A stretch of DNA of 5,077 nucleotides from Candidatus Bathyarchaeota archaeon (GCA_005888675.1 VBBA01000161.1:1-5077), one strand, 5' to 3'. Positions 1 through 5,077 are shown, counted from the stretch's first letter. Notes: generated by a model not told the origin, from the sequence alone. Numbers and translations: made by a program.

Positions 1-44
1 AAGAGACGGACTAAAAATAATTCGGTCGCCGATTCACCCGCGGC

Positions 45-56
45 AAAATAGAAAAT
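45..56 (-). terminator. T-rich putative archaeal terminator after the GNAT gene
   Basis: Read on the minus strand, the bases right after the TAA stop of the acetyltransferase gene form two T4 runs (plus-strand A runs at 52-55 and 45-48). A further T5 run follows at 17-13. Archaeal RNA polymerase commonly stops at oligo-T tracts without a hairpin, so this is a reasonable end for the yjbQ-GNAT transcript. It is called only from base composition and position. Confidence 0.35.
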
Positions 57-611
57 TTACCAATAGCCGCGACCAATGTGGAAGGTCTTTTCACTAGTCA
101 TTACCGAGTCGTAGATTGCCTTGGAGCAGATAGGTAGAAACAATTCACCAAAATCGTATCTCATCACCCCGTGTACGTCTTCAAACGAGACTCTTCTTCC
201 CATTAGCCTAAATCCAAGACGGTAATACATTCCTCCACGTGGATACTTTCGTACATTAGCATTGAGACAGGCGATGTCACATCTCCGTACTCTCAAAATG
301 CTCAATCCGCTGCTAACGAGGAGCGTTCCGATTCCCCTGTGCCGTGCTGAGCCGGTAACACATGTTCCCCCTACTCCGCCAAGGAGCACCTTCTTACCTA
401 GGAAGTATACCTGTCTTGAAAATAGTTCAGCTTGACCAACAATCAGATCGCTTTCGTAAGCGAGAACTCGTCCAAAACTTTTTGCAAAGAAACACTCTCT
501 GGTCTCCTTGCGAGTCACCCGTCTGAAGCACTCGGCCTGCAACTTATTTATCGCATGTTTCTGAGCAGGCGACAATCTTTCGGTACTAACGAAAACGTGT
601 TTAACGGTCAT
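57..611 (-). CDS. GNAT-family N-acetyltransferase, AAC(2')/NodA-like
   Basis: A single-domain acetyl-CoA-dependent acyltransferase of 184 residues from the ATG at 611. A TTG 12 bp further upstream (623) would add MGLT; neither start has a clear Shine-Dalgarno. The GNAT motif A pyrophosphate loop is plain: RHRGIG (residues 90-95 from the ATG) follows the strand LLGGVGGTCV. Motif B appears as YYRLGFR (about 129-135). The layout, including a late LFLPI strand and a C-terminus ending in GRGYW, recalls aminoglycoside 2'-N-acetyltransferases, which end in a similar strand and a GDVW tail, and the related NodA fold. That resemblance is from memory and at fold level; it does not show drug modification, and the substrate is unknown. 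The gene lies 33 bp after the yjbQ stop on the same strand, so the two are probably co-transcribed. Confidence 0.8.
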   Translation of the reverse strand: MTVKHVFVSTERLSPAQKHAINKLQAECFRRVTRKETRECFFAKSFGRVLAYESDLIVGQAELFSRQVYFLGKKVLLGGVGGTCVTGSARHRGIGTLLVSSGLSILRVRRCDIACLNANVRKYPRGGMYYRLGFRLMGRRVSFEDVHGVMRYDFGELFLPICSKAIYDSVMTSEKTFHIGRGYW

Positions 612-644
612 CGTGAGACCCAATTCTTTCTTCTAGGCGTTAGC

Positions 645-1064
645 TCATTCGCCCATCAACTGAACTAGCACAGTCCGATCTCTAGGCCTGACGTCTAGCT
701 CGACAAAGACTATCTGCTGCCACGTCCCGAGCATCAAATGCCGCTTCTCGAAAGGAACAAACAGGTCAGGCCCTATCATGGACGCTCTAACATGTGAATG
801 TCCGTTCCCATCATGCCAATGTTTCTCATGCTCGTAAGGAATCTCCCTCGGGATCAATCGGTCCAACAAGGCCGGAAAATCCGTCAATAAACCGGGCTCA
901 TACTCGATCGTAGTCAAGGCACCGGTCGATCCTGGGACGAAGAGGAATGCCACCCCATCACTCAAGTTGCCTCTCTCTAGTATTGCTTGGACTTTACTCG
1001 TAATATCCACGATCTCACCCTCCCGATGAGTGTGGAGACTTACCGACTTTGATTCGACGACCAT
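645..1064 (-). CDS. yjbQ: YjbQ/UPF0047 family protein (secondary thiamine-phosphate synthase type)
   Basis: Small single-domain protein of the UPF0047 family. E. coli YjbQ is reported to give weak thiamine-phosphate synthase activity; the true role is unsettled. Family marks, in order from the ATG at 1064: VPGSTGALTTIEYEPGL (about 44-59), the His-rich segment YEHEKHWHDGNGHSHVRAS (about 77-95) with the conserved GNGHSH core, LGTWQQ (112-117) and a VLVQLMGE C-terminus. The HTTA-type His of some relatives is replaced by Gly in PGSTG, as I recall from many other archaeal members, so it is not damage. I chose the second ATG: it gives the usual family length (139 residues) and lies about 28 bp from the TATA-like box at 1089-1095, fitting a leaderless transcript. 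The ATG at 1079 adds MRRLF. First gene of a two-gene minus-strand unit with the GNAT gene. Confidence 0.88.
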   Translation of the reverse strand: MVVESKSVSLHTHREGEIVDITSKVQAILERGNLSDGVAFLFVPGSTGALTTIEYEPGLLTDFPALLDRLIPREIPYEHEKHWHDGNGHSHVRASMIGPDLFVPFEKRHLMLGTWQQIVFVELDVRPRDRTVLVQLMGE

Positions 1065-1082
1065 GAACAGACGTCTCATAGA

Positions 1083-1095
1083 GGCAAGAAATTAA
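1083..1095. promoter_or_regulatory. Possible shared TATA box for the divergent yjbQ and pyrI genes
   Basis: The divergent spacer has one AT-rich patch, AAATTAA at 1089-1095, nearly the same on both strands (TTAATTT on the minus strand). Rightward it is preceded by GGCAAG (1083-1088), close to a BRE, and would place a start near 1119, just before the pyrI Shine-Dalgarno. Leftward it lies about 28 bp from the yjbQ ATG at 1064, the spacing of a leaderless archaeal transcript. The call rests on composition and spacing only. Confidence 0.35.
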
Positions 1096-1124
1096 GAGTG
1101 AAGGTTCAACCCATCCTTTCAGAT

Positions 1125-1130
1125 AGGAGG
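1125..1130 (+). promoter_or_regulatory. Shine-Dalgarno AGGAGG that fixes the pyrI TTG start
   Basis: A perfect AGGAGG ends 11 bp before the TTG at 1142. No ATG occurs in frame near the family's usual N-terminus, and the GTG at 1169 is too far away (38 bp) and would remove conserved residues. The site therefore selects TTG as the pyrI initiation codon. Confidence 0.75.
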
Positions 1131-1141
1131 TTCGCTCGAGA

Positions 1142-1618
1142 TTGTCCCGTTCCTCAAAGGAACTGTATGTGAAGAAGATCAAGAACGGCACGGTCATCGA
1201 CCATATCTCAGCCGGTCATGCCTTGGACGTGCTGAAAATTCTCGGGATCGACGGACGAGAGGGCCACACAGTCAGCGTTGCAATGAACGTCCTATCCGAA
1301 AAACAGTCCAAGAAAGACATTGTCAAAGTCGAGAGCAGGGAATTGGCGCCGGGAGAGGTAGACAAAATCGCGTTGATTGCCCCCGGTGCAACCATCAACA
1401 TCATTCGGGACTACGAGGTAGCCGAGAAGACTAGGGTCAAATTGCCCGACGTGATCAAAGGAATCATCCGCTGCGCAAATCCATCATGTGTATCGAATGC
1501 GGGAGAACCTGTCGAGCCGCGATTCACGGTCGAAAGAACGGATCCACTAAAGATGAGATGTTATTATTGTGCGAGAATAATGGAGAAGCAAGATGTCCTC
1601 AAACAATTCTATGCTTAG
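1142..1618 (+). CDS. pyrI: Aspartate carbamoyltransferase regulatory chain
   Basis: Regulatory subunit of aspartate carbamoyltransferase. It binds CTP or ATP and joins PyrB catalytic trimers into the holoenzyme of cytosolic de novo pyrimidine synthesis. At 158 residues it has normal length. The N-terminal nucleotide-binding domain shows KKIKNGTVIDHI (11-22), and then KKDIVKVE (57-64) and LIAPGATINIIRDYEV (78-93). The C-terminal zinc domain keeps all four ligands, C111, C116, C140 and C143, with the C-x4-C and C-x2-C spacing of E. coli PyrI, and the archaeal-like LKMRCYYC. Start is TTG, backed by a strong Shine-Dalgarno. Its 3' end overlaps ogg2 by 26 bp, implying co-transcription. Unusually, pyrB is not next to it: the upstream gene is divergent yjbQ. 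A complete zinc site argues that it is functional and that pyrB lies elsewhere. Confidence 0.96.
   Translation: MSRSSKELYVKKIKNGTVIDHISAGHALDVLKILGIDGREGHTVSVAMNVLSEKQSKKDIVKVESRELAPGEVDKIALIAPGATINIIRDYEVAEKTRVKLPDVIKGIIRCANPSCVSNAGEPVEPRFTVERTDPLKMRCYYCARIMEKQDVLKQFYA
1582..1587 (+). promoter_or_regulatory. Shine-Dalgarno-like GGAGAA inside pyrI for the ogg2 start
   Basis: GGAGAA within the end of pyrI ends 5 bp before the ATG at 1593 (7 bp from the GGAG core). The other in-frame ATGs at 1611 and 1656 have no such element. This favours the upstream start and the 26-bp gene overlap. Confidence 0.5.
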
Positions 1619-2288
1619 TCTAGAACGAAAAGGCAGCAGTAGTGACCGGCAGAAAATGGTTGAAGAGCTCAAATCGCTTTACAACGAACGTCGAGGAGAC
1701 ATTCGTCAGCGGCTGGAAGAATTCAGGCATGTCTTAGACCGTGATGAAATCGAGGTTTTTGCAGAACTCTCGTTCTGCATCTTGACGCCTCAATCAGCGG
1801 CCCGAACTTGCTGGAACGCGGTTCTCAAACTCCAAGAAAAACATCTCCTTGCCAAAGGAAACCCAATCGAGATAGGAGAATATCTTCATGAGGTCAGATT
1901 CTACGAGAACAAGGCCAAATACATCGTCCAGGCCCGAAACCAATTCACAAAGGAGAGCCTCCACTTGAAGGAGCATATCAGATCATTCTACAATCCGTTC
2001 GAACTAAGAGAATGGTTCGTCGAGAACGTGAAAGGCCTTGGCTACAAGGAAGCAAGCCACTTTCTCCGGAACATCGGACACGGCGAGGAATTTGCGATAC
2101 TTGATAGACACATCCTCCGAAACATCAAAAAACTCGGGATTGTAGAAGAGATACCCGCGTCTCTTACCAAGAAGAAATACCTTGATATCGAAGAGAGGTT
2201 GAGACACTTCTCTAAAGAGATAGATATCCCCATGGCCGATCTGGATCTTCTGTTCTGGTCAAAAGAAACCGGCTGGATATTCAAGTAA
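1593..2288 (+). CDS. ogg: 8-oxoguanine DNA glycosylase/AP lyase, Ogg2 type
   Basis: Bifunctional repair enzyme that removes 8-oxoguanine from DNA and nicks the abasic site, a member of the helix-hairpin-helix glycosylase superfamily. 231 residues from this start. An all-helical N-terminal half includes the conserved SFCILTPQSAA (60-70) and KAKYIVQAR (107-115). The HhH lies at ENVKGLGYKEASHFLRNIG (144-162) with catalytic K152. The catalytic Asp is D171 in FAILDRHILRN. The protein ends in Lys after LFWSKETGWIFK; in Ogg2 enzymes a C-terminal lysine is reported to help tell 8-oxoguanine from guanine, so the end looks intact. The chosen ATG has a Shine-Dalgarno inside pyrI. It gives about 20 residues more than the usual ~210; the ATG at 1656 (MVEELK) would restore that length but lacks a binding site. 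The overlap with pyrI suggests one transcript. Confidence 0.93.
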   Translation: MSSNNSMLSLERKGSSSDRQKMVEELKSLYNERRGDIRQRLEEFRHVLDRDEIEVFAELSFCILTPQSAARTCWNAVLKLQEKHLLAKGNPIEIGEYLHEVRFYENKAKYIVQARNQFTKESLHLKEHIRSFYNPFELREWFVENVKGLGYKEASHFLRNIGHGEEFAILDRHILRNIKKLGIVEEIPASLTKKKYLDIEERLRHFSKEIDIPMADLDLLFWSKETGWIFK

Positions 2289-2298
2289 AACAGAGTAC

Positions 2299-2303
2299 AG
2301 GTG
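2299..2303 (+). promoter_or_regulatory. Shine-Dalgarno-like AGGTG ahead of a CTG start
   Basis: AGGTG lies 7 bp before the CTG at 2311, a good spacing for initiation there. The later ATG at 2329 has only GGGAAAG (2313-2319) in front of it. The site supports a non-standard start for the subunit F gene but is short, so on its own it is weak evidence. Confidence 0.4.
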
Positions 2304-2310
2304 TAGAGCT

Positions 2311-2637
2311 CTGGGAAAGATCGGCATAATGGCCGACAAGGAAACAGCAACATACTTCAGACTAGGCGGAATAGAAAACAGCTGGATAGTCAGCTCCGCC
2401 GACGAGGCCGTCAAGACTTTTGAAGACATCAAGAACAAGCACACTGTATCACTGGTGATAGTTACGGATCCGGTTTTCGACTGGATCAAAGACCACATGG
2501 GAAAAGGCAAGAAAGAGATCGAGCTTCCATTGGTTGTTTCCGTCCCGACAAGGAAAGGAGGCGGGGGACGCCCACAAGTTGATCTTCTCGCCGATCTGAT
2601 CAAAAGAACGGTTGGCGTAGAAATAAGGGTCCAATAG
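2311..2637 (+). CDS. atpF: A/V-type ATP synthase subunit F
   Basis: Small central-stalk subunit of the archaeal A-type (V-like) ATP synthase, which works with subunits A, B and D in the cytosolic A1 head. The usual family order is visible: a first strand GKIGIMAD, then TATYFRLGGIENSWIV (family pattern T..gFRLaGi), VSLVIVTDPVFDWI, a proline-rich PLVVSVP strand, and the C-terminal helix LADLIKRTVGVEIRV. From the first ATG (2329, 102 residues) the first strand is lost. Reading back in frame gives LGKIGI right before it, and the only initiator-like codon between there and the ogg2 stop is the CTG at 2311, which has AGGTG upstream. I therefore annotate 108 residues from CTG. It lies 22 bp after ogg2, probably in the same transcript. 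No other ATP synthase gene is adjacent, so a paralogue with another role cannot be excluded. Confidence 0.8.
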   Translation: MGKIGIMADKETATYFRLGGIENSWIVSSADEAVKTFEDIKNKHTVSLVIVTDPVFDWIKDHMGKGKKEIELPLVVSVPTRKGGGGRPQVDLLADLIKRTVGVEIRVQ

Positions 2638-2663
2638 GACCATACCGGGAAGGTACGAGCGGT

Positions 2664-2671
2664 CTAAATAA
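2664..2671 (+). promoter_or_regulatory. TATA-like box upstream of hflX
   Basis: CTAAATAA lies in the 74-bp gap between the subunit F gene and hflX. Archaeal spacing of about 27 bp predicts a transcript start near 2695, just before the purine-rich AAGGGGG (2696-2702) that precedes the hflX ATG at 2712. This would let hflX be expressed apart from the pyrI unit. Confidence 0.42.
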
Positions 2672-2711
2672 CCGGCGTTCATCCACCTCTATCAAAAGGG
2701 GGCATGGTTCA

Positions 2712-3860
2712 ATGTCCATGCGAGCCCTCGTTGTAGAATCCAAGATCCCAACTGTCCCTTCAAGGGCCGAAGAATGCCGCAGCATGGCGGAAAACATAGG
2801 GTACCAAGTGATCGATACCATTGTCCAAAAACGGAAGAGTATCCATCATTCCTACATTCTCGGCCCCGGAAAATTGGAAGACGTCAAACAGATAGTCAAA
2901 GAGAAGAATATCGAGTCCGTAATTTTCGCCAACACTCTCTCCGGAGCTAGAATCTTCGAGGTCACGAGGTTCTTGGGTGGAACCGATATCAAGGTGATTG
3001 ATCGCAACCTCCTGATCCTTGAAGTCTTCGAGAAAAGGGCCATGACGAAGGAAGCGAAGCTGCAGATACGTCTCGCAAAGATGCGATACACGTTTTCCTG
3101 GGGAAAGGAGTTCCTACGGATGAAAGGGTTCACAGGTGAACAAGTCGGCTGGTCAGGTCCCGGACAGTATCCGTATCACGAATACGAACGCGAAGCTCGA
3201 AAGCGGATCTCTCGCCTAGAACAAGAACTGAAAGATCTCTACGCCAAGAAACAAACACTTCGCGAGCATCGAAGAGAACGTGGATTCCCAATAGTCGCAT
3301 TAGCTGGGTACACGCAGAGCGGTAAAACCACATTCTTCAACAGGCTCGTATCCGAAACCAAAGACACTGGGCTCGGCCCCTTCACGACCCTCTCAACATT
3401 CGCAAGAAAGGTACAGTATGATGGTGGAAAGACGGGTCCGTTCGACTTCATCCTTGTTGACAGCATAGGATTCATCGAGGACATGCACCCAGTAATCATG
3501 AAAGCATTCAACACTACATTGGGTGAAATTACCAACTCAGACCTCATCCTCCTCTTCGTCGACATCTCGGAGGACCTTGAAACGATATTCCGGAAACTAA
3601 CCGCATCATATCAGACACTACGAAAGATTGCCGCGGACACCCCGGTGATCATTTGCGCGAATAAAATAGACCTGACAAATCCTATCCAATTGGATGAGGC
3701 GAGAAAACTTGTCGGACGGGTCTTCGGCGGGACCCCTATCGTGGACGCGAGCGCACTGAAGGGAGAGAATGTCGACCAGGTTGTAGGCCTCGCCTTCCAG
3801 CACCTGAACGGCGGAACTGTTCCCAAAGTTGCTCCTCTAGAGCTAACAGACAATTCATAG
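2712..3860 (+). CDS. hflX: Ribosome-associated GTPase HflX
   Basis: HflX-family GTPase of the OBG-HflX class. Bacterial HflX binds the large ribosomal subunit and splits stalled ribosomes under stress; archaeal members are less studied. 382 residues. The N-terminal HflX domain shows YILGPGKLEDV (48-58) and DRNLLILEVFEKRAMTKEAKLQIRLA (97-122), followed by a helical linker (about 157-190). The G domain carries G1 GYTQSGKT (199-206), G2 around TT (225-226), G3 DSIG (250-253) with SIGFIEDMHPV in the place of bacterial TVGFIRDLPH, G4 NKID (317-320) and G5 SA (347-348). The usual GPGETQLE signature is replaced by GPGQYPYHEYE (149-159), and the G1 Asn-Ala by Gln-Ser. There is little sequence after the G domain, as in other short archaeal forms. 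The next ATG (2718) would drop two residues. Cytosolic; no membrane segment seen. Confidence 0.95.
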   Translation: MSMRALVVESKIPTVPSRAEECRSMAENIGYQVIDTIVQKRKSIHHSYILGPGKLEDVKQIVKEKNIESVIFANTLSGARIFEVTRFLGGTDIKVIDRNLLILEVFEKRAMTKEAKLQIRLAKMRYTFSWGKEFLRMKGFTGEQVGWSGPGQYPYHEYEREARKRISRLEQELKDLYAKKQTLREHRRERGFPIVALAGYTQSGKTTFFNRLVSETKDTGLGPFTTLSTFARKVQYDGGKTGPFDFILVDSIGFIEDMHPVIMKAFNTTLGEITNSDLILLFVDISEDLETIFRKLTASYQTLRKIAADTPVIICANKIDLTNPIQLDEARKLVGRVFGGTPIVDASALKGENVDQVVGLAFQHLNGGTVPKVAPLELTDNS

Positions 3861-3870
3861 TAGACTGCAT

Positions 3871-3884
3871 AGAAACCCTAAATT
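3871..3884 (+). promoter_or_regulatory. BRE/TATA-like element upstream of the AbrB-PhoU gene
   Basis: AGAAAC (3871-3876), resembling a purine-rich BRE, is followed by CTAAATT (3878-3884) in the 58-bp gap after hflX. A start about 27 bp from its centre falls near 3908, about 11 bp before the ATG at 3919. The transcript would then be nearly leaderless, in keeping with the absence of a clear Shine-Dalgarno there. Confidence 0.38.
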
Positions 3885-3918
3885 CTCAGTTGAGTTAATC
3901 TAGAGTCGCAGAGTAAAG

Positions 3919-4887
3919 ATGGAGCTTAGGAAGCTACAACGTACACCTGACGGCACCTACCTGGTAACCATACCCAAAGCCTGGGCAAAAAGGGCAGGAT
4001 TGGGAGCGGGGTCTGTAATCTCATACGAAGAGAGACAGGACGGGCGACTATTATTGTCGCCAAAGATCGACGAGGAGAGGCAACCATTGGAGACAATGAT
4101 CGAGGCATCCCCCCTAGTCAGACGAGAAATAATCGAGCGCTACCTCTTGGGTTACGACATTATCCGCATACAAGCGAAGGACACGATAACACCGGAGTTA
4201 CGTGACGAGGCTAGGCGAACGACAAAGAGACTCGTCGGGCTCGAAGTGCTAGAAGAGGACTCGAGGAGAATGGTCATCCAATGCTTAATTGAACCGTCGC
4301 TACTAATACCCGAGAAGATTCTACGCAGGCTCGAAATGCTCTCGATGCCCATGCAACTAGATGCCACAAGAGCATTTGTAGACAGCGACCTAGAGCTTGC
4401 GAAGAATGTTACGGAAAGAGACGAAGAAGTCGACAGATGGTACTTCCTGATGGTTAGACTGGTCAGAGCGGCCATCTCAGACACCTATCTACTCGAAAAG
4501 ATCAAAGTAACGTCGGTTGACTGCTTAGACTATCGGCTACTCGCTAGCTATATCGAAACCTTCGCAGACTACTCCGTAACTGTTGCACGAAATGTTCAGA
4601 AAGAGACTCTGATCCCGAAGGGACACCAGATTCTCTTGGAGAGGGCTGGCGCATTGATCAATATGATGTACCGTGATGCAGTAGGTGCCGTCCTTTCTAG
4701 GGATATGAAGCTGGTATCTTCGACTACAAAGAGGTTCGAGGAGTCAAAAAAGCTCCTCTCACAGGCGGAGTCGACAATAACCAAAGCCCCCAGACCACTG
4801 GTCAATCACCTCGTTGCCGTCCTAATTGCCATGAACAGGATGAGTGAAATCTCGGTCGACATATCCGACCTGACTCTGACAAGATAG
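3919..4887 (+). CDS. AbrB-PhoU fusion regulator (phosphate uptake regulator family)
   Basis: Two-part protein of 322 residues found widely in archaea. Residues 1-48 form a SpoVT/AbrB swapped-hairpin DNA-binding domain: LRKLQRTPDGTYLVTIPKAW followed by a GLGAGSVI turn and RLLLSP. A linker domain (about 55-125) follows, then two PhoU-like helical repeats. Repeat one (about 134-227) has the acidic ERDEEVDRWYF (167-176) and IETFADYSVTVA, whose E213 and D217 match the ExxxD metal-binding pattern of PhoU. Repeat two (about 235-320) ends NRMSEISVDIS, with Asn in place of the first acidic residue. The inferred role is transcription control, perhaps of phosphate uptake, with the PhoU part sensing metal or a partner. 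No pst transporter or phoR gene is adjacent, so the phosphate link rests on family membership only. Transcription is likely from its own promoter. Confidence 0.9.
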   Translation: MELRKLQRTPDGTYLVTIPKAWAKRAGLGAGSVISYEERQDGRLLLSPKIDEERQPLETMIEASPLVRREIIERYLLGYDIIRIQAKDTITPELRDEARRTTKRLVGLEVLEEDSRRMVIQCLIEPSLLIPEKILRRLEMLSMPMQLDATRAFVDSDLELAKNVTERDEEVDRWYFLMVRLVRAAISDTYLLEKIKVTSVDCLDYRLLASYIETFADYSVTVARNVQKETLIPKGHQILLERAGALINMMYRDAVGAVLSRDMKLVSSTTKRFEESKKLLSQAESTITKAPRPLVNHLVAVLIAMNRMSEISVDISDLTLTR

Positions 4888-4924
4888 GGACCACCTACGG
4901 AGATCGGTACCGGGCAAGGAACGG

Positions 4925-4932
4925 CATAAATT
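4925..4932 (+). promoter_or_regulatory. TATA-like box upstream of the last gene
   Basis: CATAAATT lies in the 111-bp gap after the AbrB-PhoU gene. Archaeal spacing predicts a transcript start near 4955, giving a leader of roughly 44 bases before the ATG at 4999. GAGG at 4983-4986 could serve as a weak Shine-Dalgarno, although 12 bp is rather far. Confidence 0.38.
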
Positions 4933-4998
4933 CCCATAGCATCCAACGCTAGGGAAGCCTACTAGTGGCCCTTCGAGGGGCTGAGGCGTCTCCCTGAC

Positions 4999-5077
4999 AT
5001 GTCGGACCAAATGAAAAGGGCAGTTACCACCATACTGGAAGCCGGATTCCAGGTCGAAATCGATGCCTTTAGGCTCC
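4999..5077 (+). CDS. Partial CDS, probable DNA polymerase II (PolD) small subunit DP1 N-terminus
   Basis: An ORF starts at the ATG at 4999 and runs off the window after 26 codons. An in-frame TAG at 4963 rules out a much longer N-terminus. The visible peptide, MKRAVTTILEAGFQVEIDAFRL after a short MSDQ, resembles the opening helix-turn of archaeal PolD small subunits (DP1), which typically begin with a helix followed by G(F/Y)Q(V/L) and an (E/D)AF or similar segment. DP1 carries the 3'-5' exonuclease and partners the DP2 polymerase in replication. The phosphodiesterase domain lies beyond the window, so this rests on a short recalled pattern and another helical protein is possible. Another start at M5 (5011) cannot be excluded. 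Confidence 0.45.
   Translation, partial: MSDQMKRAVTTILEAGFQVEIDAFRL

Noticed and set aside
432..668. 78-codon plus-strand ORF opposite the GNAT gene
   Set aside because: It lies almost wholly antisense to a well-supported GNAT gene, lacks a recognisable domain and a clear Shine-Dalgarno, and its protein has no family-like pattern.
873..948. YjbQ inactivated by loss of the HTTA His
   Set aside because: The PGSTGALTTIEYEPGL form is, as far as I recall, the normal motif in a large archaeal and bacterial subgroup, and the downstream GNGHSH and GTWQ motifs are intact.
1015..1197. 60-codon minus-strand ORF across the yjbQ-pyrI spacer
   Set aside because: It overlaps the starts of both yjbQ and pyrI and shows no domain; read as a shadow frame.
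2042..2603. Minus-strand ORFs (103 and 114 codons) opposite ogg2 and subunit F
   Set aside because: Both oppose genes with clear family motifs, and their Ser/Arg/Leu/Phe-rich translations are typical of antisense frames.
2704..2736. Ten-codon ORF MVQCPCEPSL overlapping the hflX start
   Set aside because: It could be a leader peptide by position, but it has no clear binding site of its own and no attenuator-like structure follows; it fits chance.
4888..4998. Intrinsic terminator after the AbrB-PhoU gene
   Set aside because: The only stem (4968-4981) has no T-run after it and lies close to the next start codon, so it is better seen as part of that gene's leader.
1..5077. New defence, mobile or biosynthetic system
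   Set aside because: All eight genes match known housekeeping or regulatory families. No direct or inverted repeats of note, integrase, transposase, CRISPR repeat or cluster of unknown genes was found.

Overview
The window reads as archaeal chromosome. Supporting marks are an archaeal-type aspartate carbamoyltransferase regulatory chain, an Ogg2-type 8-oxoguanine glycosylase, an A/V-type ATP synthase subunit F, an AbrB-PhoU fusion regulator and a probable N-terminus of the PolD small subunit. Short AT boxes lie at archaeal promoter spacing ahead of several genes. If the last gene is DP1, Crenarchaeota are unlikely, because PolD is absent there. A mesophilic or moderately thermophilic Bathyarchaeia/Thaumarchaeota-like or euryarchaeal source fits, but I cannot place it more precisely. 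The window is almost fully coding: eight genes, no gap above about 110 bp, and no RNA gene, CRISPR array or mobile element seen.

Layout. Positions 1-1079 hold a two-gene minus-strand unit: yjbQ (UPF0047), then a GNAT acetyltransferase resembling the AAC(2')/NodA group, with T-rich sequence after its stop. Positions 1080-1141 form a 62-bp divergent spacer with one AT-rich box that could serve both directions. From 1142 onward everything is on the plus strand. pyrI overlaps an ogg2 glycosylase gene by 26 bp. About 22 bp later comes a small ATP synthase subunit F gene, whose best start appears to be a CTG rather than the first ATG. After a 74-bp gap with its own TATA-like box comes the ribosome-associated GTPase gene hflX. 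After 58 bp more comes an AbrB-PhoU regulator, and after 111 bp the first 26 codons of a further gene.

How the genes relate. They are mostly housekeeping: pyrimidine synthesis control, oxidative base repair, proton-driven ATP synthesis, ribosome rescue, phosphate or transcription control and replication. pyrI, ogg2 and the subunit F gene are probably co-transcribed, but no single pathway joins them. Two genes stand apart from their usual partners: pyrI has no pyrB beside it, and the subunit F gene has no other ATP synthase subunit beside it. I see no convincing new defence, mobile or biosynthetic system. The points most worth checking are the CTG start, the two orphaned subunits, the shared divergent promoter and the altered HflX signature motifs.
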